In this document: positions 14,802 to 23,338 of the stretch, in pieces
Numbering within the stretch: position 1 is the first letter of the stretch
How the letters are laid out: each line of letters starts with the position of its first letter
Assembly: GCF_001437125.1 (NCBI RefSeq)
Contig: NZ_JQCA01000060.1
Location: forward strand, 1 to 48,100
Direction of reading: 5' to 3'
DNA length: 48,100 nt
From: Levilactobacillus paucivorans
GTDB lineage: Bacteria > Bacillota > Bacilli > Lactobacillales > Lactobacillaceae
Program-made: the position numbers and the translations under genes
The notes under the pieces: generated by a model
The model's database searches: none
What the model saw: only the letters and a program-made list of their open reading frames with translations
What the model was told of the DNA's origin: nothing

Positions 14802-15596
14802 ATGACAACACCGGAAATTCCGCAACGTTCATGGAGCCAGCGCTGGCACGTGAAGGGCGTGGGCTGGACGGCCCTCTTGGTGGCCTTGCTCGTGGGGTCC
14901 TCTAAGATGACAGGGGTCGACGTGGGGATGTTTTTCAGCAACTTCGACCAATTCACCAATCTCTTGGTTCGGATGTCTCAGCCAGCCTGGTCCTACGTGC
15001 CAATCATCATCCAACCCCTCTATGAAACCATTCAAATGGCAATCCTGGGGACAACTATTGGGACCGTCTTCGCCGTGCCATTCGCGGTTCTGGCGGCCAG
15101 CAACTTGGTCCACAATCAGTGGTTACGCGGCATCATTCGTTTGATTTTAGACCTGGTGCGAACGTTACCTGACCTCTTGTTAGCGGCGATCTTCGTTGCC
15201 ATCTTTGGAATTGGGTCGACCGCCGGGGTCATCACCTTGGCCATCTTCTCCTTTGGGATGATCTCCAAGCTCTTCTATGAGGTTATCGAAACCATCGACA
15301 TGGGGCCACTGGAAGCCATGGAATCCGTTGGTGCTAGCAAGGTTACCATCATTTGGTATGCCGTGCTCCCCCAAATCATGAATCAATTTGTGAGCTACTT
15401 TCTCTACACGTTGGAAATCAACGTGCGGGCATCGACCGTCCTGGGGTACTTGGGTGCCGGGGGGATTGGGGTCTTCTTACAACGGTCACTGAGTGAATTC
15501 GACTATAACAAGACGGCCGTGATCATTCTGGCTACGCTAGTTGTGGTCATGGTGATTGATGGTGTCAGCAATCATTTAAGGAGGGTCTTACTCTAA
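14802..15596 (+). CDS. phnE: Phosphonate-type ABC transporter permease, subunit 1
   Basis: 264 residues with about six membrane helices. The conserved cytoplasmic loop is MGPLEAMESVGASKVTI (the EAA motif that docks on PhnC), and GYLGAGGIGVFLQ is typical of PhnE. The ATG follows GGAGGGGG and lies 11 bp after phnC. The next permease gene begins 1 bp after its stop. The two proteins should form a heterodimeric channel. Confidence 0.88.
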   Translation: MTTPEIPQRSWSQRWHVKGVGWTALLVALLVGSSKMTGVDVGMFFSNFDQFTNLLVRMSQPAWSYVPIIIQPLYETIQMAILGTTIGTVFAVPFAVLAASNLVHNQWLRGIIRLILDLVRTLPDLLLAAIFVAIFGIGSTAGVITLAIFSFGMISKLFYEVIETIDMGPLEAMESVGASKVTIIWYAVLPQIMNQFVSYFLYTLEINVRASTVLGYLGAGGIGVFLQRSLSEFDYNKTAVIILATLVVVMVIDGVSNHLRRVLL

Positions 15597-15597
15597 G

Positions 15598-16425
15598 ATG
15601 AATATGCAAACGACAATGACAAATAAACCAGAGAAGCCCGTCCACTTGAACCCTTGGCGGCGTTGGAGTTGGCTCATTTGGCTGGTTCTGGTCGCCGGTG
15701 TTTATACCTGGGCTATTACCGGGCTCCATTTTACCGGGTTGCAGGAATCCGCTGGGTCCGTCTCGAAGTCCATCGTCCACGGGTTGGTCAATCCGGACTG
15801 GGCCTACGTCTACAACGGTAGCGGCGAAGACTTGGTTTCACTGATTATCCAGACACTGGCTATCGCGCTATTGGGAACCTTCGTGTCGGCCCTGATCAGT
15901 GTGCCCTTTGCCTTCTGGGCCGCTCGGGGTGAACACGAGTGGGGCCACCTACGTTCTGGCAGTGGCAAGATTGTTCTGACGTTGATTCGGACTTTCCCAG
16001 AAATCGTCTTGGCTATCATGTTCATTAAGGCTGTGGGCCCGGGCTCCTACGCCGGGGTTCTGGCCGTCAGCATTCACTCCATTGGGATGCTGGGTAAATT
16101 GTTCAGTGAAGCCATCGAAAATATGGATCGGGGAGCCGAGGAAGCCATCGTGAGTGCCGGTGGAAATAGTCCCCAAGTCTTCATGCTGGCAACGATTCCC
16201 ACAATCATGCCCGAATTCATTTCCTACACGCTCTATCGGTTTGAAATCGCCGTGCGGTCTGCCTCCATCTTGGGGATGGTGGGTGCCGGTGGTATCGGTA
16301 CACCCATGATCTTTGCTATTCAGACACGGGCTTGGTCGCGAGTGGGGATTATTCTGTTAGGGATCGTGGTCATGGTGCTTCTGATTGATACCCTATCAGA
16401 GCAGCTGAGAAAGAGGCTGATCTAA
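15598..16425 (+). CDS. phnE: Phosphonate-type ABC transporter permease, subunit 2
   Basis: 275 residues, homologous in layout to the preceding permease: a first helix near residues 25-45, an EAA loop MDRGAEEAIVSAGGNSPQV, then GMVGAGGIGTPM. The N-terminus is longer and hydrophilic (MNMQTTMTNKPEKPVHLNP). The ribosome site AAGGAGG lies within the end of the previous gene, and the stop overlaps the start of the phosphoesterase gene by one base (TAATG), evidence of translational coupling. Confidence 0.88.
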   Translation: MNMQTTMTNKPEKPVHLNPWRRWSWLIWLVLVAGVYTWAITGLHFTGLQESAGSVSKSIVHGLVNPDWAYVYNGSGEDLVSLIIQTLAIALLGTFVSALISVPFAFWAARGEHEWGHLRSGSGKIVLTLIRTFPEIVLAIMFIKAVGPGSYAGVLAVSIHSIGMLGKLFSEAIENMDRGAEEAIVSAGGNSPQVFMLATIPTIMPEFISYTLYRFEIAVRSASILGMVGAGGIGTPMIFAIQTRAWSRVGIILLGIVVMVLLIDTLSEQLRKRLI

Positions 16426-17981
16426 TGACGCACCTTAAGATTCTATCGACCAGTGATGTTCACGGTTACGTGTATCCCACGGGGTACAGCACGCCTAACG
16501 ATAAGCGTGACTTCGGATTCTTGAAGGCCGCCACGGTCATTGACACGGTGCGTCAGGAAGCCGATCCCGATGATATTGTTCTCACGATTGAAAATGGAGA
16601 CTGGATTCAGGGGTCGCCGTTTGCGGCGTACATTGCCAAACACGACGATGCCCCCCGCGATCTCTTTACGCAATTAAGTTCGGCCATGGCGTACGATGCT
16701 GGCGTGCTAGGCAATCATGAGTTCAACTATGGGTTGTCCTACTTACGGTCCTGTGAGGCCGCGCGCCAGTATCCGTTGCTTGGCGCGAATATCCAGGGTG
16801 GTCAACGGGCAGGGATTGTCGATGCGCCGTACACCATTCTAGAACGGGGTGGCGTGAAGATTGCCATCCTGGGACTGACTACCGCCTATATTCCCATGTG
16901 GGAGGCAGCGGGTCACATCGAGGGCCTGACATTTGTGTCGGCGTTTACGACGGCCCAACACTGGGTACCACGCTTGCGGGAGTTGGCCGATGTGGTCATC
17001 GTGGCCTATCACGGTGGCCTTGAGGCCGATCCACTGACGGGGGACCCAACAGAACGATTGACTGGAGAAAATGAAGGGTACCAGCTCATGACGGCAGTCC
17101 CCGGGATCGATGCTCTGATTACCGGACATCAGCATCGCGAAATTGCCGGCGTGTACCAAGGCGTGCCGGTCACCCAACCCGGTGAAAAGGGCGTTGCCGT
17201 GGGTCTAATCGACTTGGAACTTGACGCGCACCATCAGGTGGTTACCCACCGCGCGGAGTTGTTATCGACGGCCCAAGCAACTCCTAAGCGCGCCCTCCAA
17301 GCCTTAACGACGGCTACCGAAGCCGCCGTACAGGCCTGGTTGGACCAGCCGATCGGGCAAGTGACTGGTGCTAGTCTGGTCGTGACCGATTCGTTTGATG
17401 CACGCCTCCATGGACATCCGTATCTCCAATTTGTCAACGAGGTCGCCATGGATGCAGGGCAAACGGATATCGCCTTGACCAGCTTATTTAACGATGACGT
17501 GCGGGGTTTAGGGACCCACGTCACCATGCGCCAACTGTTAAATAGCTATGGGTATCCCAACACCTTGGTTGTCGAGCGTCTGACGGGATCAGCGCTCAAG
17601 GCGGCGTTGGAACGGAGCGCCAGCTTCTTTACCTGCGAGGGGTCAACGGTCAAGGTCAATCCAGCTTTCATTTATCCGAAGTTGCAACTCTATAATTACG
17701 ATGTGTACAGCGGGATTGACTACACCTTCGATCTTCACCAGCCGATCGGACAACGAGTGGTAGACCTGAGTTATCATGGTCAACCAATTCAGCCCGATCA
17801 GGAACTCCTGATCGCGGTGAACCAGTACCGCGGCAACGGAGGCGGTGACTACCCGATGTTTGCCGCCAGCAAGATTGTTCGTGAAATTAACGTGGACATG
17901 GTGGCCCTCATCTTAGATTATTTTGAGCACCATCCCGTGGTCACGGGCAAACCGCAAACCAACTTCCAGGTTCGGGCATGA
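16425..17981 (+). CDS. Cytoplasmic metallophosphoesterase, 5'-nucleotidase / 2',3'-cyclic phosphodiesterase family
   Basis: 518 residues. The N-terminal calcineurin-like phosphoesterase domain has metal ligands Asp11 and His13 (STSDVHG), Asp59 (ENGDW), Asn97-His98 (GNHEF), the AYHGG His and GHQHRE. The C-terminal 5'-nucleotidase domain (about 290-518) includes NGGGDYPMF. Exported nucleotidases have a signal peptide and a wall anchor; neither is present, so this one is cytoplasmic. One-base overlap with phnE indicates that its activity serves the transporter, for example releasing phosphate from an imported nucleotide or phosphoester. That would argue the importer takes up organophosphates rather than true C-P compounds, since no phosphonatase or C-P lyase gene is nearby. 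Confidence 0.87.
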   Translation: MTHLKILSTSDVHGYVYPTGYSTPNDKRDFGFLKAATVIDTVRQEADPDDIVLTIENGDWIQGSPFAAYIAKHDDAPRDLFTQLSSAMAYDAGVLGNHEFNYGLSYLRSCEAARQYPLLGANIQGGQRAGIVDAPYTILERGGVKIAILGLTTAYIPMWEAAGHIEGLTFVSAFTTAQHWVPRLRELADVVIVAYHGGLEADPLTGDPTERLTGENEGYQLMTAVPGIDALITGHQHREIAGVYQGVPVTQPGEKGVAVGLIDLELDAHHQVVTHRAELLSTAQATPKRALQALTTATEAAVQAWLDQPIGQVTGASLVVTDSFDARLHGHPYLQFVNEVAMDAGQTDIALTSLFNDDVRGLGTHVTMRQLLNSYGYPNTLVVERLTGSALKAALERSASFFTCEGSTVKVNPAFIYPKLQLYNYDVYSGIDYTFDLHQPIGQRVVDLSYHGQPIQPDQELLIAVNQYRGNGGGDYPMFAASKIVREINVDMVALILDYFEHHPVVTGKPQTNFQVRA

Positions 17982-18002
17982 GACCCGCACCGGAAGAAAA
18001 CA

Positions 18003-18048
18003 GCACCAGCTAGGTGGACTTAAGGTCCATTTAGCTGGTGCGGTTTTT
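18003..18048 (+). terminator. Rho-independent terminator of the phn operon
   Basis: CACCAGCTAGGTGGAC (18004-18019) pairs with GGTCCATTTAGCTGGTG (18024-18040) around a TTAA loop, then TTTTT. The U tract runs into the stop codon of the convergent Nudix gene. Confidence 0.85.
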
Positions 18049-18475
18049 AGTTGCGCCAAATTTCATTAAGCGCGGCGACGACGTAGGGCACCAGTGATGA
18101 GGGGTTCCCAAGGTCGGACCAGGTAGTGACAAAACGCACGCGATCGTGTTCCGCTAAGTTCAAATGAAATCGTTGATCATGACTAAGATTGACCACTTCG
18201 GCCAAGTAGACTAGCCGGGTAAAGACGGTTCCTTGGTGTAAATCAAGATGGGAATCTTCCGCCACGATCCGCCGAATTATCACGGTCAGACCAGTTTCTT
18301 CGTAACATTCGCGAATTGCGGCGTCCCGGGGAAATTCGTGTGGCTGAACTAAGCCACCTGGAAAATCCCAGTAGTGCGGGAAAACATTGGACTTGCCGCG
18401 TTCAAAGGCTGTTCGTCGTAGTAGTAAAATACCTTGTTCGGTCGGAACCATGAGGTGTGCAATCAGCTGAGTCAT
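18047..18475 (-). CDS. Nudix hydrolase
   Basis: 142 residues with a complete Nudix box: GLVQPHEFPRDAAIRECYEE followed by TGL, matching Gx5Ex7REUxEExGU, which binds Mg2+ and positions the pyrophosphate. Nudix enzymes cleave nucleoside diphosphate derivatives (oxidised dNTPs, ADP-ribose, sugar nucleotides). The N-terminus, MTQLIAHLMVPTEQGILLLRR, is similar to MutT-like housecleaning members, but substrate is not predictable. Start supported by GGAGG 7 bp upstream. Its 3' end overlaps the phn terminator. Confidence 0.85.
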   Translation of the reverse strand: MTQLIAHLMVPTEQGILLLRRTAFERGKSNVFPHYWDFPGGLVQPHEFPRDAAIRECYEETGLTVIIRRIVAEDSHLDLHQGTVFTRLVYLAEVVNLSHDQRFHLNLAEHDRVRFVTTWSDLGNPSSLVPYVVAALNEIWRN

Positions 18476-18658
18476 GCTAGTCCTCCATTTTGAAGAAGTG
18501 TTTAATCATTAAGATCAGTATACTTCGATGAAGATCAAAGCTTTTGGAAGTAGCATGAGTTTGGCAAGTGATCGAGGCATTTGATCAGAAGTGACCAATG
18601 ATCGTTATTGAATGGTAAAAACAATCATAGCCGCAGGCGGCTTTTTTAGCGTTTCTAG
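18476..18658. other. Short intergenic region with a small GC-rich palindrome
   Basis: GCCGCAGGCGGC (18631-18642) followed by TTTTTT on the plus strand and A-rich on the other side could act as a weak terminator for the minus-strand dehydrogenase gene. The same GCCGC(A)GGCGGC motif closes family 1 repeats. Confidence 0.35.
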
Positions 18659-19648
18659 TTACTTAAGCGAACTATCCACATGAACCACCAGTTTCCCCAG
18701 ATTTTCGTCATGTTTCAGGTGCTTTAACCCAATGACGGCCTGGTTAAAGGATAGTGTGGCGCCAATCACCGGATCTAACGTGCCACTGGCTAGCTGTTCG
18801 CCAACCGTAGTCGCCATGACAGCCAGATCGTGGATGCCTACAGGATCGGCGGAACGGTAGACGCCGCCCAGCCCGGCGCGATTCAGACTCAGGGCCCGAG
18901 TATCGAAGTCAAAGTGGGCAGGCATGCCGTCGCCAATGGCGATAATTTGGCCGTTGTAGGCCATTCTAGCGGTGTCTGCCGCCAAGGCCTCACCGCCGAG
19001 GGTATTGAGGCTGACGTCGACACCACGGCTATTGGTGGCGTCGAGCACGGCCTGCGTGACATCGGTTTGGTGATAGTCAATGATGACATCTGCGCCAACG
19101 CGTTCGACCAAGGCCCTTTTACGAGCAGAGGTTGTCGTGATGGTTTGTAGGCCAAGTTGGTGGGCAAATTGTAAAGCGGCCAGTCCGACAGCACCACCCC
19201 CAGCGTGAATCAGCACACTTTGGGCAGTGGTCAAGTTCGCCTTGCGGTGTAGCGCCTGGTAGGCTGTCAGGGTGCCACATAGACTGGCGGCAGCCGCATC
19301 CAGACTGACGTTGGCTGGTAGGTGGGCCACACTCTGACTGGTGGTAACCGTGTAGGTAGCGAGGCTGCCGGCTCGGCGCAGATCGCCGTGATAGAAGACC
19401 CGGTCCCCCACGGTAAAGTCGGTGACGCCGCGACCCAGTCCCGCCACAATACCCGCGGCATCCATACCGATGACGTGCGGGTCATTCCAGGTGCCGTTTT
19501 CAATGACCTTGTAGTCAGCTGGGTTCAGCCCTACCGCGCCCACCTGGATGAGTAATTCACCGGGTCCTGGCGTTGGGGTGGCAATTTCTAATTGCCGGAC
19601 ATCGTCAAGGTCGTGCGGACCGTGTCCCATAATCGTCCATGCTTGCAT
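18659..19648 (-). CDS. Zinc-independent alcohol dehydrogenase / quinone oxidoreductase family protein (MDR superfamily)
   Basis: 329 residues. The N-terminal GroES-like domain has the block VGAVGLNPADYKVIENG, typical of the zeta-crystallin/quinone oxidoreductase branch. The nucleotide-binding domain contains HAGGGAVGLAALQFA and a Ser/Arg-containing loop (TTTSARKRALV) that favours NADPH. No catalytic zinc cysteines. This is the third MDR enzyme in the window but clearly of a different subgroup from those at 2715 and 6803. Monocistronic. The physiological substrate is not predictable. Confidence 0.82.
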   Translation of the reverse strand: MQAWTIMGHGPHDLDDVRQLEIATPTPGPGELLIQVGAVGLNPADYKVIENGTWNDPHVIGMDAAGIVAGLGRGVTDFTVGDRVFYHGDLRRAGSLATYTVTTSQSVAHLPANVSLDAAAASLCGTLTAYQALHRKANLTTAQSVLIHAGGGAVGLAALQFAHQLGLQTITTTSARKRALVERVGADVIIDYHQTDVTQAVLDATNSRGVDVSLNTLGGEALAADTARMAYNGQIIAIGDGMPAHFDFDTRALSLNRAGLGGVYRSADPVGIHDLAVMATTVGEQLASGTLDPVIGATLSFNQAVIGLKHLKHDENLGKLVVHVDSSLK

Positions 19649-19769
19649 CGCAATCAGTCCTATTCTTTAGAGTTAGGTCTATCTTAGGGGAAGCACGGCG
19701 AAAGGGAAAGCCATTCATTTGGTTAGCACCCCCATTGGTTACGTCTATATGTTAAATTTAGATTGCATT

Positions 19770-19811
19770 ACCCGCTAATTGGGTGCAATTGTTTAAAAAC
19801 CTTGGTAGAAT
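19770..19811 (+). promoter_or_regulatory. Extended -10 promoter and hairpin upstream of the P-type ATPase unit
   Basis: TGGTAGAAT (19803-19811) is an extended -10. Upstream a hairpin TTGCA-ACCC/GGGT-GCAA (19762-19789) could be an operator. The -35 is poor, which suits an activated or extended -10 promoter. Confidence 0.45.
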
Positions 19812-19847
19812 TAATTAACTTAACATTAAAAACTGGAGGTGGACGTC

Positions 19848-19889
19848 TTGCACGACCGTTTGATTGCACTCCCAATTCCTGACCGCTAA
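19848..19889 (+). CDS. Candidate 13-residue leader peptide
   Basis: TTG start exactly 7 bp after the strong ribosome site GGAGGT (19835-19840). The peptide reads LHDRLIALPIPDR and stops 34 nt before the P-type ATPase ATG. The ribosome site is better than that of the downstream gene and has no other gene to serve. It could couple or modulate translation of the ATPase. Composition is unremarkable, with no codon run that suggests attenuation. Confidence 0.4.
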   Translation: MHDRLIALPIPDR

Positions 19890-19923
19890 ATTTATTTCAT
19901 CTCAGAAAGGATGACCCCATTAC

Positions 19924-22671
19924 ATGGCACAAGAAACAGAAGCAACTGTCACTACGACCACCGAAACTGAAACGACCGACCCTGGACCCAGTCAGGAGTC
20001 GCTTTGGCAAAAGACAACGTCAGAACTATTAACCGAATTCGCTACCGATAGAGATGCCGGGCTTACGACCGATGAGGCGCAGCAAAGACTGCGTGCGGAC
20101 GGGCCTAACGAGTTGACCGCTAAGAAACAATCGAATCTCTTACGTTTCTTGAAGCAGTTCAATAACAGTATTATCTATATCCTGGCGGGTGCCGCCTTAC
20201 TCACCTTCTTCATGCACCACTACTCCGATTCAATCGTTATCGGACTGGTGATTATCGCGAACGCTTTTATCGGTTACTTCCAAGAAAAGTCGGCGGATAA
20301 CGCCCTCGATAAAATTAAGGCCCTGCTGGTCTCCGAGGCCGTCGTCTTCCGTGATGGCCAGAAGATCACGCTGCCTTCCCGTGAATTGGTGAAGGGGGAT
20401 ATTGTCCAGTTGGAGGCGGGGGATACTGTGCCTGCCGACCTGCGACTGATCGATGCGGATAATCTGAAGATTCAGGAGTCGGCATTGACCGGGGAAACTG
20501 ATTCGGTCAACAAAGGTGAGGATCCCTTACCCGACGCTAATTTAGCGCTGGCCGAACGGTCGAACCAGGCCTTCGCCTCGACGGCCGTGACCAGTGGGTC
20601 CGGCCGAGGCATTGTGACGGTGACCGGTGCCAACACCGAGATTGGTCACATCCAACAGAACGTGGCTGAAGTTAAGCAACAGCAAACGCCTTTAATGAAG
20701 AACCTCAATGGCTTGGGGCTCGGCTTGTCGATTGCCATCTTGGTAGCGGCAGTCCTGCTCTTTATCCTGGGGATGATTACCCATGTTTACAGCTTACCAA
20801 CGCTGCTGATTGCCGTGATTACGATGGTGGTGGGCTCGATGCCCGAAGGCCTACCGGCTAGTACGTCGGTGGTCCTTGCCATGGGAACGCAGGCGATGAC
20901 CAAGCAGAATGTGATTGTGAAGACGTTACCCGCTGTGGAAACCCTGGGGGCCGTCGACATCGTTAACACCGATAAGACCGGGACGTTGACGAAAAATGAA
21001 ATGACCGTGACCGATGTGCTGACCGCCGCCGACACCTACACGGTTTCCGGTGTCGGGTACGACGCGACCGGCCAGGTTGAAAATGACAAGGGCCAGACGG
21101 TGGCCTGGCGTGATGATACCGACCTCGAGTGGTTGGTTCAGATTGCCGGACAGACCTCCGACGCCCAGTTCCATGAGGAAGATGGGCAGTGGGTTCTGAC
21201 CGGGGAGCCAACCGATGGGGCCTTGACCGCGCTATACCACAAGCTAGTCGGCACCGATCCCGCACCCCAAGAGATTGACTCGTTGCCATTCGACTCGGCC
21301 ATTCGTTATTCCGCCCGACTGGTCGATCACCGTGACCAACGGTACTTGTTGGTTAAGGGGGCACCACAAACCTTGATGCGCCTGATGACTGAACAGGGCC
21401 AAACGGTTGACCAAGACGCCTGGCAAGCGCGGATTTCTCAGTTGACGCAACAAGGCAAACGGGTTGTGGCCTTAGGGTATCAACCCGTAGCCACCGACGC
21501 CGATGAGGTGGATGACCTGCCAATCGGGCAGAACTTCCACCTGGCCGGGATGGCTGGGATCATTGATCCCCCACGTCCTGGGGTCGCCGATGCCGTTAAG
21601 CAACTGCGTTATGCCGGCATCAAGGTCAAGATGATCACGGGGGATGACCCCGAGACCGCGGCCGCCATTGCCCAGCAGTTGAACTTGTCCGAGAAGGCGA
21701 AGGCCATCACCGGACCCGAGTTAGCCCAGTTGAGTGACGACGAATTGGCCGCTAAGATTGACCAATACACGGTGTTTGCCCGGACCACGCCCGCTGATAA
21801 ATTGCGGATCGTGAAGGCCCAGCAACAGCGTGGCCACGTGGTTTCCATGACGGGTGACGGCGTCAACGATGCGCCCGCTTTGAAGCAGGCTGATATTGGA
21901 GTTGCCATGGGGATTCGGGGAACCGACGTCGCCAAGGACTCCGCCGATATGGTGCTGGCCGATGATGACTTCACCTCGATCCTGGGGGCTGTCCGTGAGG
22001 GTCGCCACGTCTTCGATAACATTCGTAAAACGATTCGATTCCTCTTACCAACCAGTTTTGCCGAAGGACTAATCGTGGTCCTCAGTATCCTGATGGATCA
22101 AGAGCTACCCTTATTCCCAACACAATTGTTGTGGATTAACATGGTGTCCGCCTTGACGATTCAGTTTGCCTTCATCTTTGAGCCTGCCGAGAGTGGAATC
22201 ATGAAGCGGGGGCCCCGAGACGTCACCCGGGGGATTCTCTCGAAGCTTGATATGTTTGAGGTGGCCTACGTCTCTCTCCTGATTTCTGGGCTGGGGATGT
22301 TCGCCTACGACCTCCTGACAGCTCAAGGGCTGTCGGCCGTCATCGGCAGTACCATGACGTTAAACGTCATCATCTTCGGGAAGGTCTTCTACCTCTTCAA
22401 CTTGCAAAACGATCACCCAGTTCTGTCGAAGTACTTCTTCCGCAACAAGATGAGCTTCGTGATCGTGGCAATTCTCTTGGTTCTACAGGCCGGCATTATT
22501 TACTGGCCAGCCATGCAGAGCGTCTTCCACACGACGTCGGTTAACTTCCATTATGGTTGGGGAATCCCAATCATGGCGGGGGCAGTCGTCCTGATCGTAA
22601 CAGAAATCGCCAAGGCAATTCGCCATCGGCTGGATAATAGTATTGTTCAGAGGGAACAGAGAAATATATAG
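19924..22671 (+). CDS. P-type cation-transporting ATPase, P2A (calcium-pump-like) family
   Basis: 915 residues, standard P2 length. Order of motifs: cation-ATPase N-terminal domain (25-95), actuator TGE loop (189-191), helix-4 ion site PEGLP (307-311), phosphorylation site DKTGTLT with Asp350, nucleotide domain with KGAP, hinge TGDGVNDAP, and four C-terminal helices (700-900). PEGLP matches calcium and Mn2+ pumps rather than heavy-metal pumps, and no N-terminal metal-binding Cys is present. The acidic, Thr-rich N-terminus (first 25 residues) is unusual. It extrudes a divalent cation or exchanges it for protons at the plasma membrane. It has a separate leader with a candidate small ORF. Confidence 0.87.
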   Translation: MAQETEATVTTTTETETTDPGPSQESLWQKTTSELLTEFATDRDAGLTTDEAQQRLRADGPNELTAKKQSNLLRFLKQFNNSIIYILAGAALLTFFMHHYSDSIVIGLVIIANAFIGYFQEKSADNALDKIKALLVSEAVVFRDGQKITLPSRELVKGDIVQLEAGDTVPADLRLIDADNLKIQESALTGETDSVNKGEDPLPDANLALAERSNQAFASTAVTSGSGRGIVTVTGANTEIGHIQQNVAEVKQQQTPLMKNLNGLGLGLSIAILVAAVLLFILGMITHVYSLPTLLIAVITMVVGSMPEGLPASTSVVLAMGTQAMTKQNVIVKTLPAVETLGAVDIVNTDKTGTLTKNEMTVTDVLTAADTYTVSGVGYDATGQVENDKGQTVAWRDDTDLEWLVQIAGQTSDAQFHEEDGQWVLTGEPTDGALTALYHKLVGTDPAPQEIDSLPFDSAIRYSARLVDHRDQRYLLVKGAPQTLMRLMTEQGQTVDQDAWQARISQLTQQGKRVVALGYQPVATDADEVDDLPIGQNFHLAGMAGIIDPPRPGVADAVKQLRYAGIKVKMITGDDPETAAAIAQQLNLSEKAKAITGPELAQLSDDELAAKIDQYTVFARTTPADKLRIVKAQQQRGHVVSMTGDGVNDAPALKQADIGVAMGIRGTDVAKDSADMVLADDDFTSILGAVREGRHVFDNIRKTIRFLLPTSFAEGLIVVLSILMDQELPLFPTQLLWINMVSALTIQFAFIFEPAESGIMKRGPRDVTRGILSKLDMFEVAYVSLLISGLGMFAYDLLTAQGLSAVIGSTMTLNVIIFGKVFYLFNLQNDHPVLSKYFFRNKMSFVIVAILLVLQAGIIYWPAMQSVFHTTSVNFHYGWGIPIMAGAVVLIVTEIAKAIRHRLDNSIVQREQRNI

Positions 22672-22720
22672 AGTGTGACAGCCGGCTGCCCGCTGGCGCA
22701 CGTTTCGACCATATAAATTC
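22671..22720 (+). repeat. Family 2 3'-UTR repeat, short deletion form
   Basis: Starts at the stop codon of the ATPase. GAGTGTGACAGC pairs through GTGTG/CGCAC and CAGC/GCTG around a 9-nt loop, then CGTTTCGACCATATAAATTCAAA, the same tail as the 25820 copy. The central double stem present in the large copies is missing. Confidence 0.6.
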
Positions 22721-22721
22721 A

Positions 22722-22764
22722 AAAAAGAGAGGGACCGTGGCAATCACCACAGTCCCTCTCTTCT
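22722..22764. terminator. Bidirectional terminator between the P-type ATPase and ASCH genes
   Basis: GAGAGGGAC and GTGG (22727-22740) pair with CCAC and GTCCCTCTC (22747-22760), flanked by A and T runs, serving both convergent transcripts. Confidence 0.85.
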
Positions 22765-22774
22765 TTGCGTCCAC

Positions 22775-23113
22775 TTAAACTTCAATCGCCATGACTCCCC
22801 ACCGTCGTTCCTGTTCAGGCGTGTAAATCGTATAGGTCGCCTGTACCATTTGTGCCACACTGTCCGTCGGCTGACTTCCCACGCTAACCGGTGAATAGGC
22901 TTGATAGAGGGCCGCAAAGGTTGGAAATAACCGATAGCCACGGACTGGTTTATCCAGAACCTGGCTAGCATTGGCCAGATTAACGAAGCGAATCGTATCG
23001 CCAACCTGAATGGCCTGGCGTTTGGGATCGTGGAGGCGGATTTCAATGGTTTTGGTGCCAGCTGCCATGAGGTCGAATTGGTCGGCGGCGAGTTTCATTT
23101 GGGTCGTGGTCAT
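22775..23113 (-). CDS. ASCH domain protein
   Basis: 112 residues from the ATG 10 bp after AAGGAGG; the open frame extends upstream but without a ribosome site. The short beta-barrel ASCH signature is seen: FDLMAAGTKTIEIRLHDPKR then VGDTIRFVN. The ASCH fold resembles PUA and is thought to bind RNA, and some members (YqfB) hydrolyse N4-acetylcytidine. The Lys and Glu of the YqfB active-site pattern may correspond to Lys21/Glu24 here, but that is inference. It stands alone between the ATPase and dipeptidase genes. Confidence 0.8.
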   Translation of the reverse strand: MTTTQMKLAADQFDLMAAGTKTIEIRLHDPKRQAIQVGDTIRFVNLANASQVLDKPVRGYRLFPTFAALYQAYSPVSVGSQPTDSVAQMVQATYTIYTPEQERRWGVMAIEV

Positions 23114-23338
23114 GCAGTTTTGCCTCCTTGAATTGGGGTTAATTTTAGAATTAGATTCAGTATAGGCACATTGGGAACTTGGCGCAATCCCTGTTAGGTC
23201 ACCGATCATTCTAAACGTAGCCGCTAAGGGTTCAGGGCTACCACGATCGGCCCCTGCAATATTTGTGACTATTTTACAAATTACGCTGGCTCTTAGCACC
23301 CGATAATCCTATACTTAACACAAAGGAGGCGGAGCACT

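Noticed and set aside
18659-19648. Classical zinc alcohol dehydrogenase
   Set aside because: The catalytic and structural zinc cysteines are absent, so it is placed in the zinc-independent quinone oxidoreductase branch.
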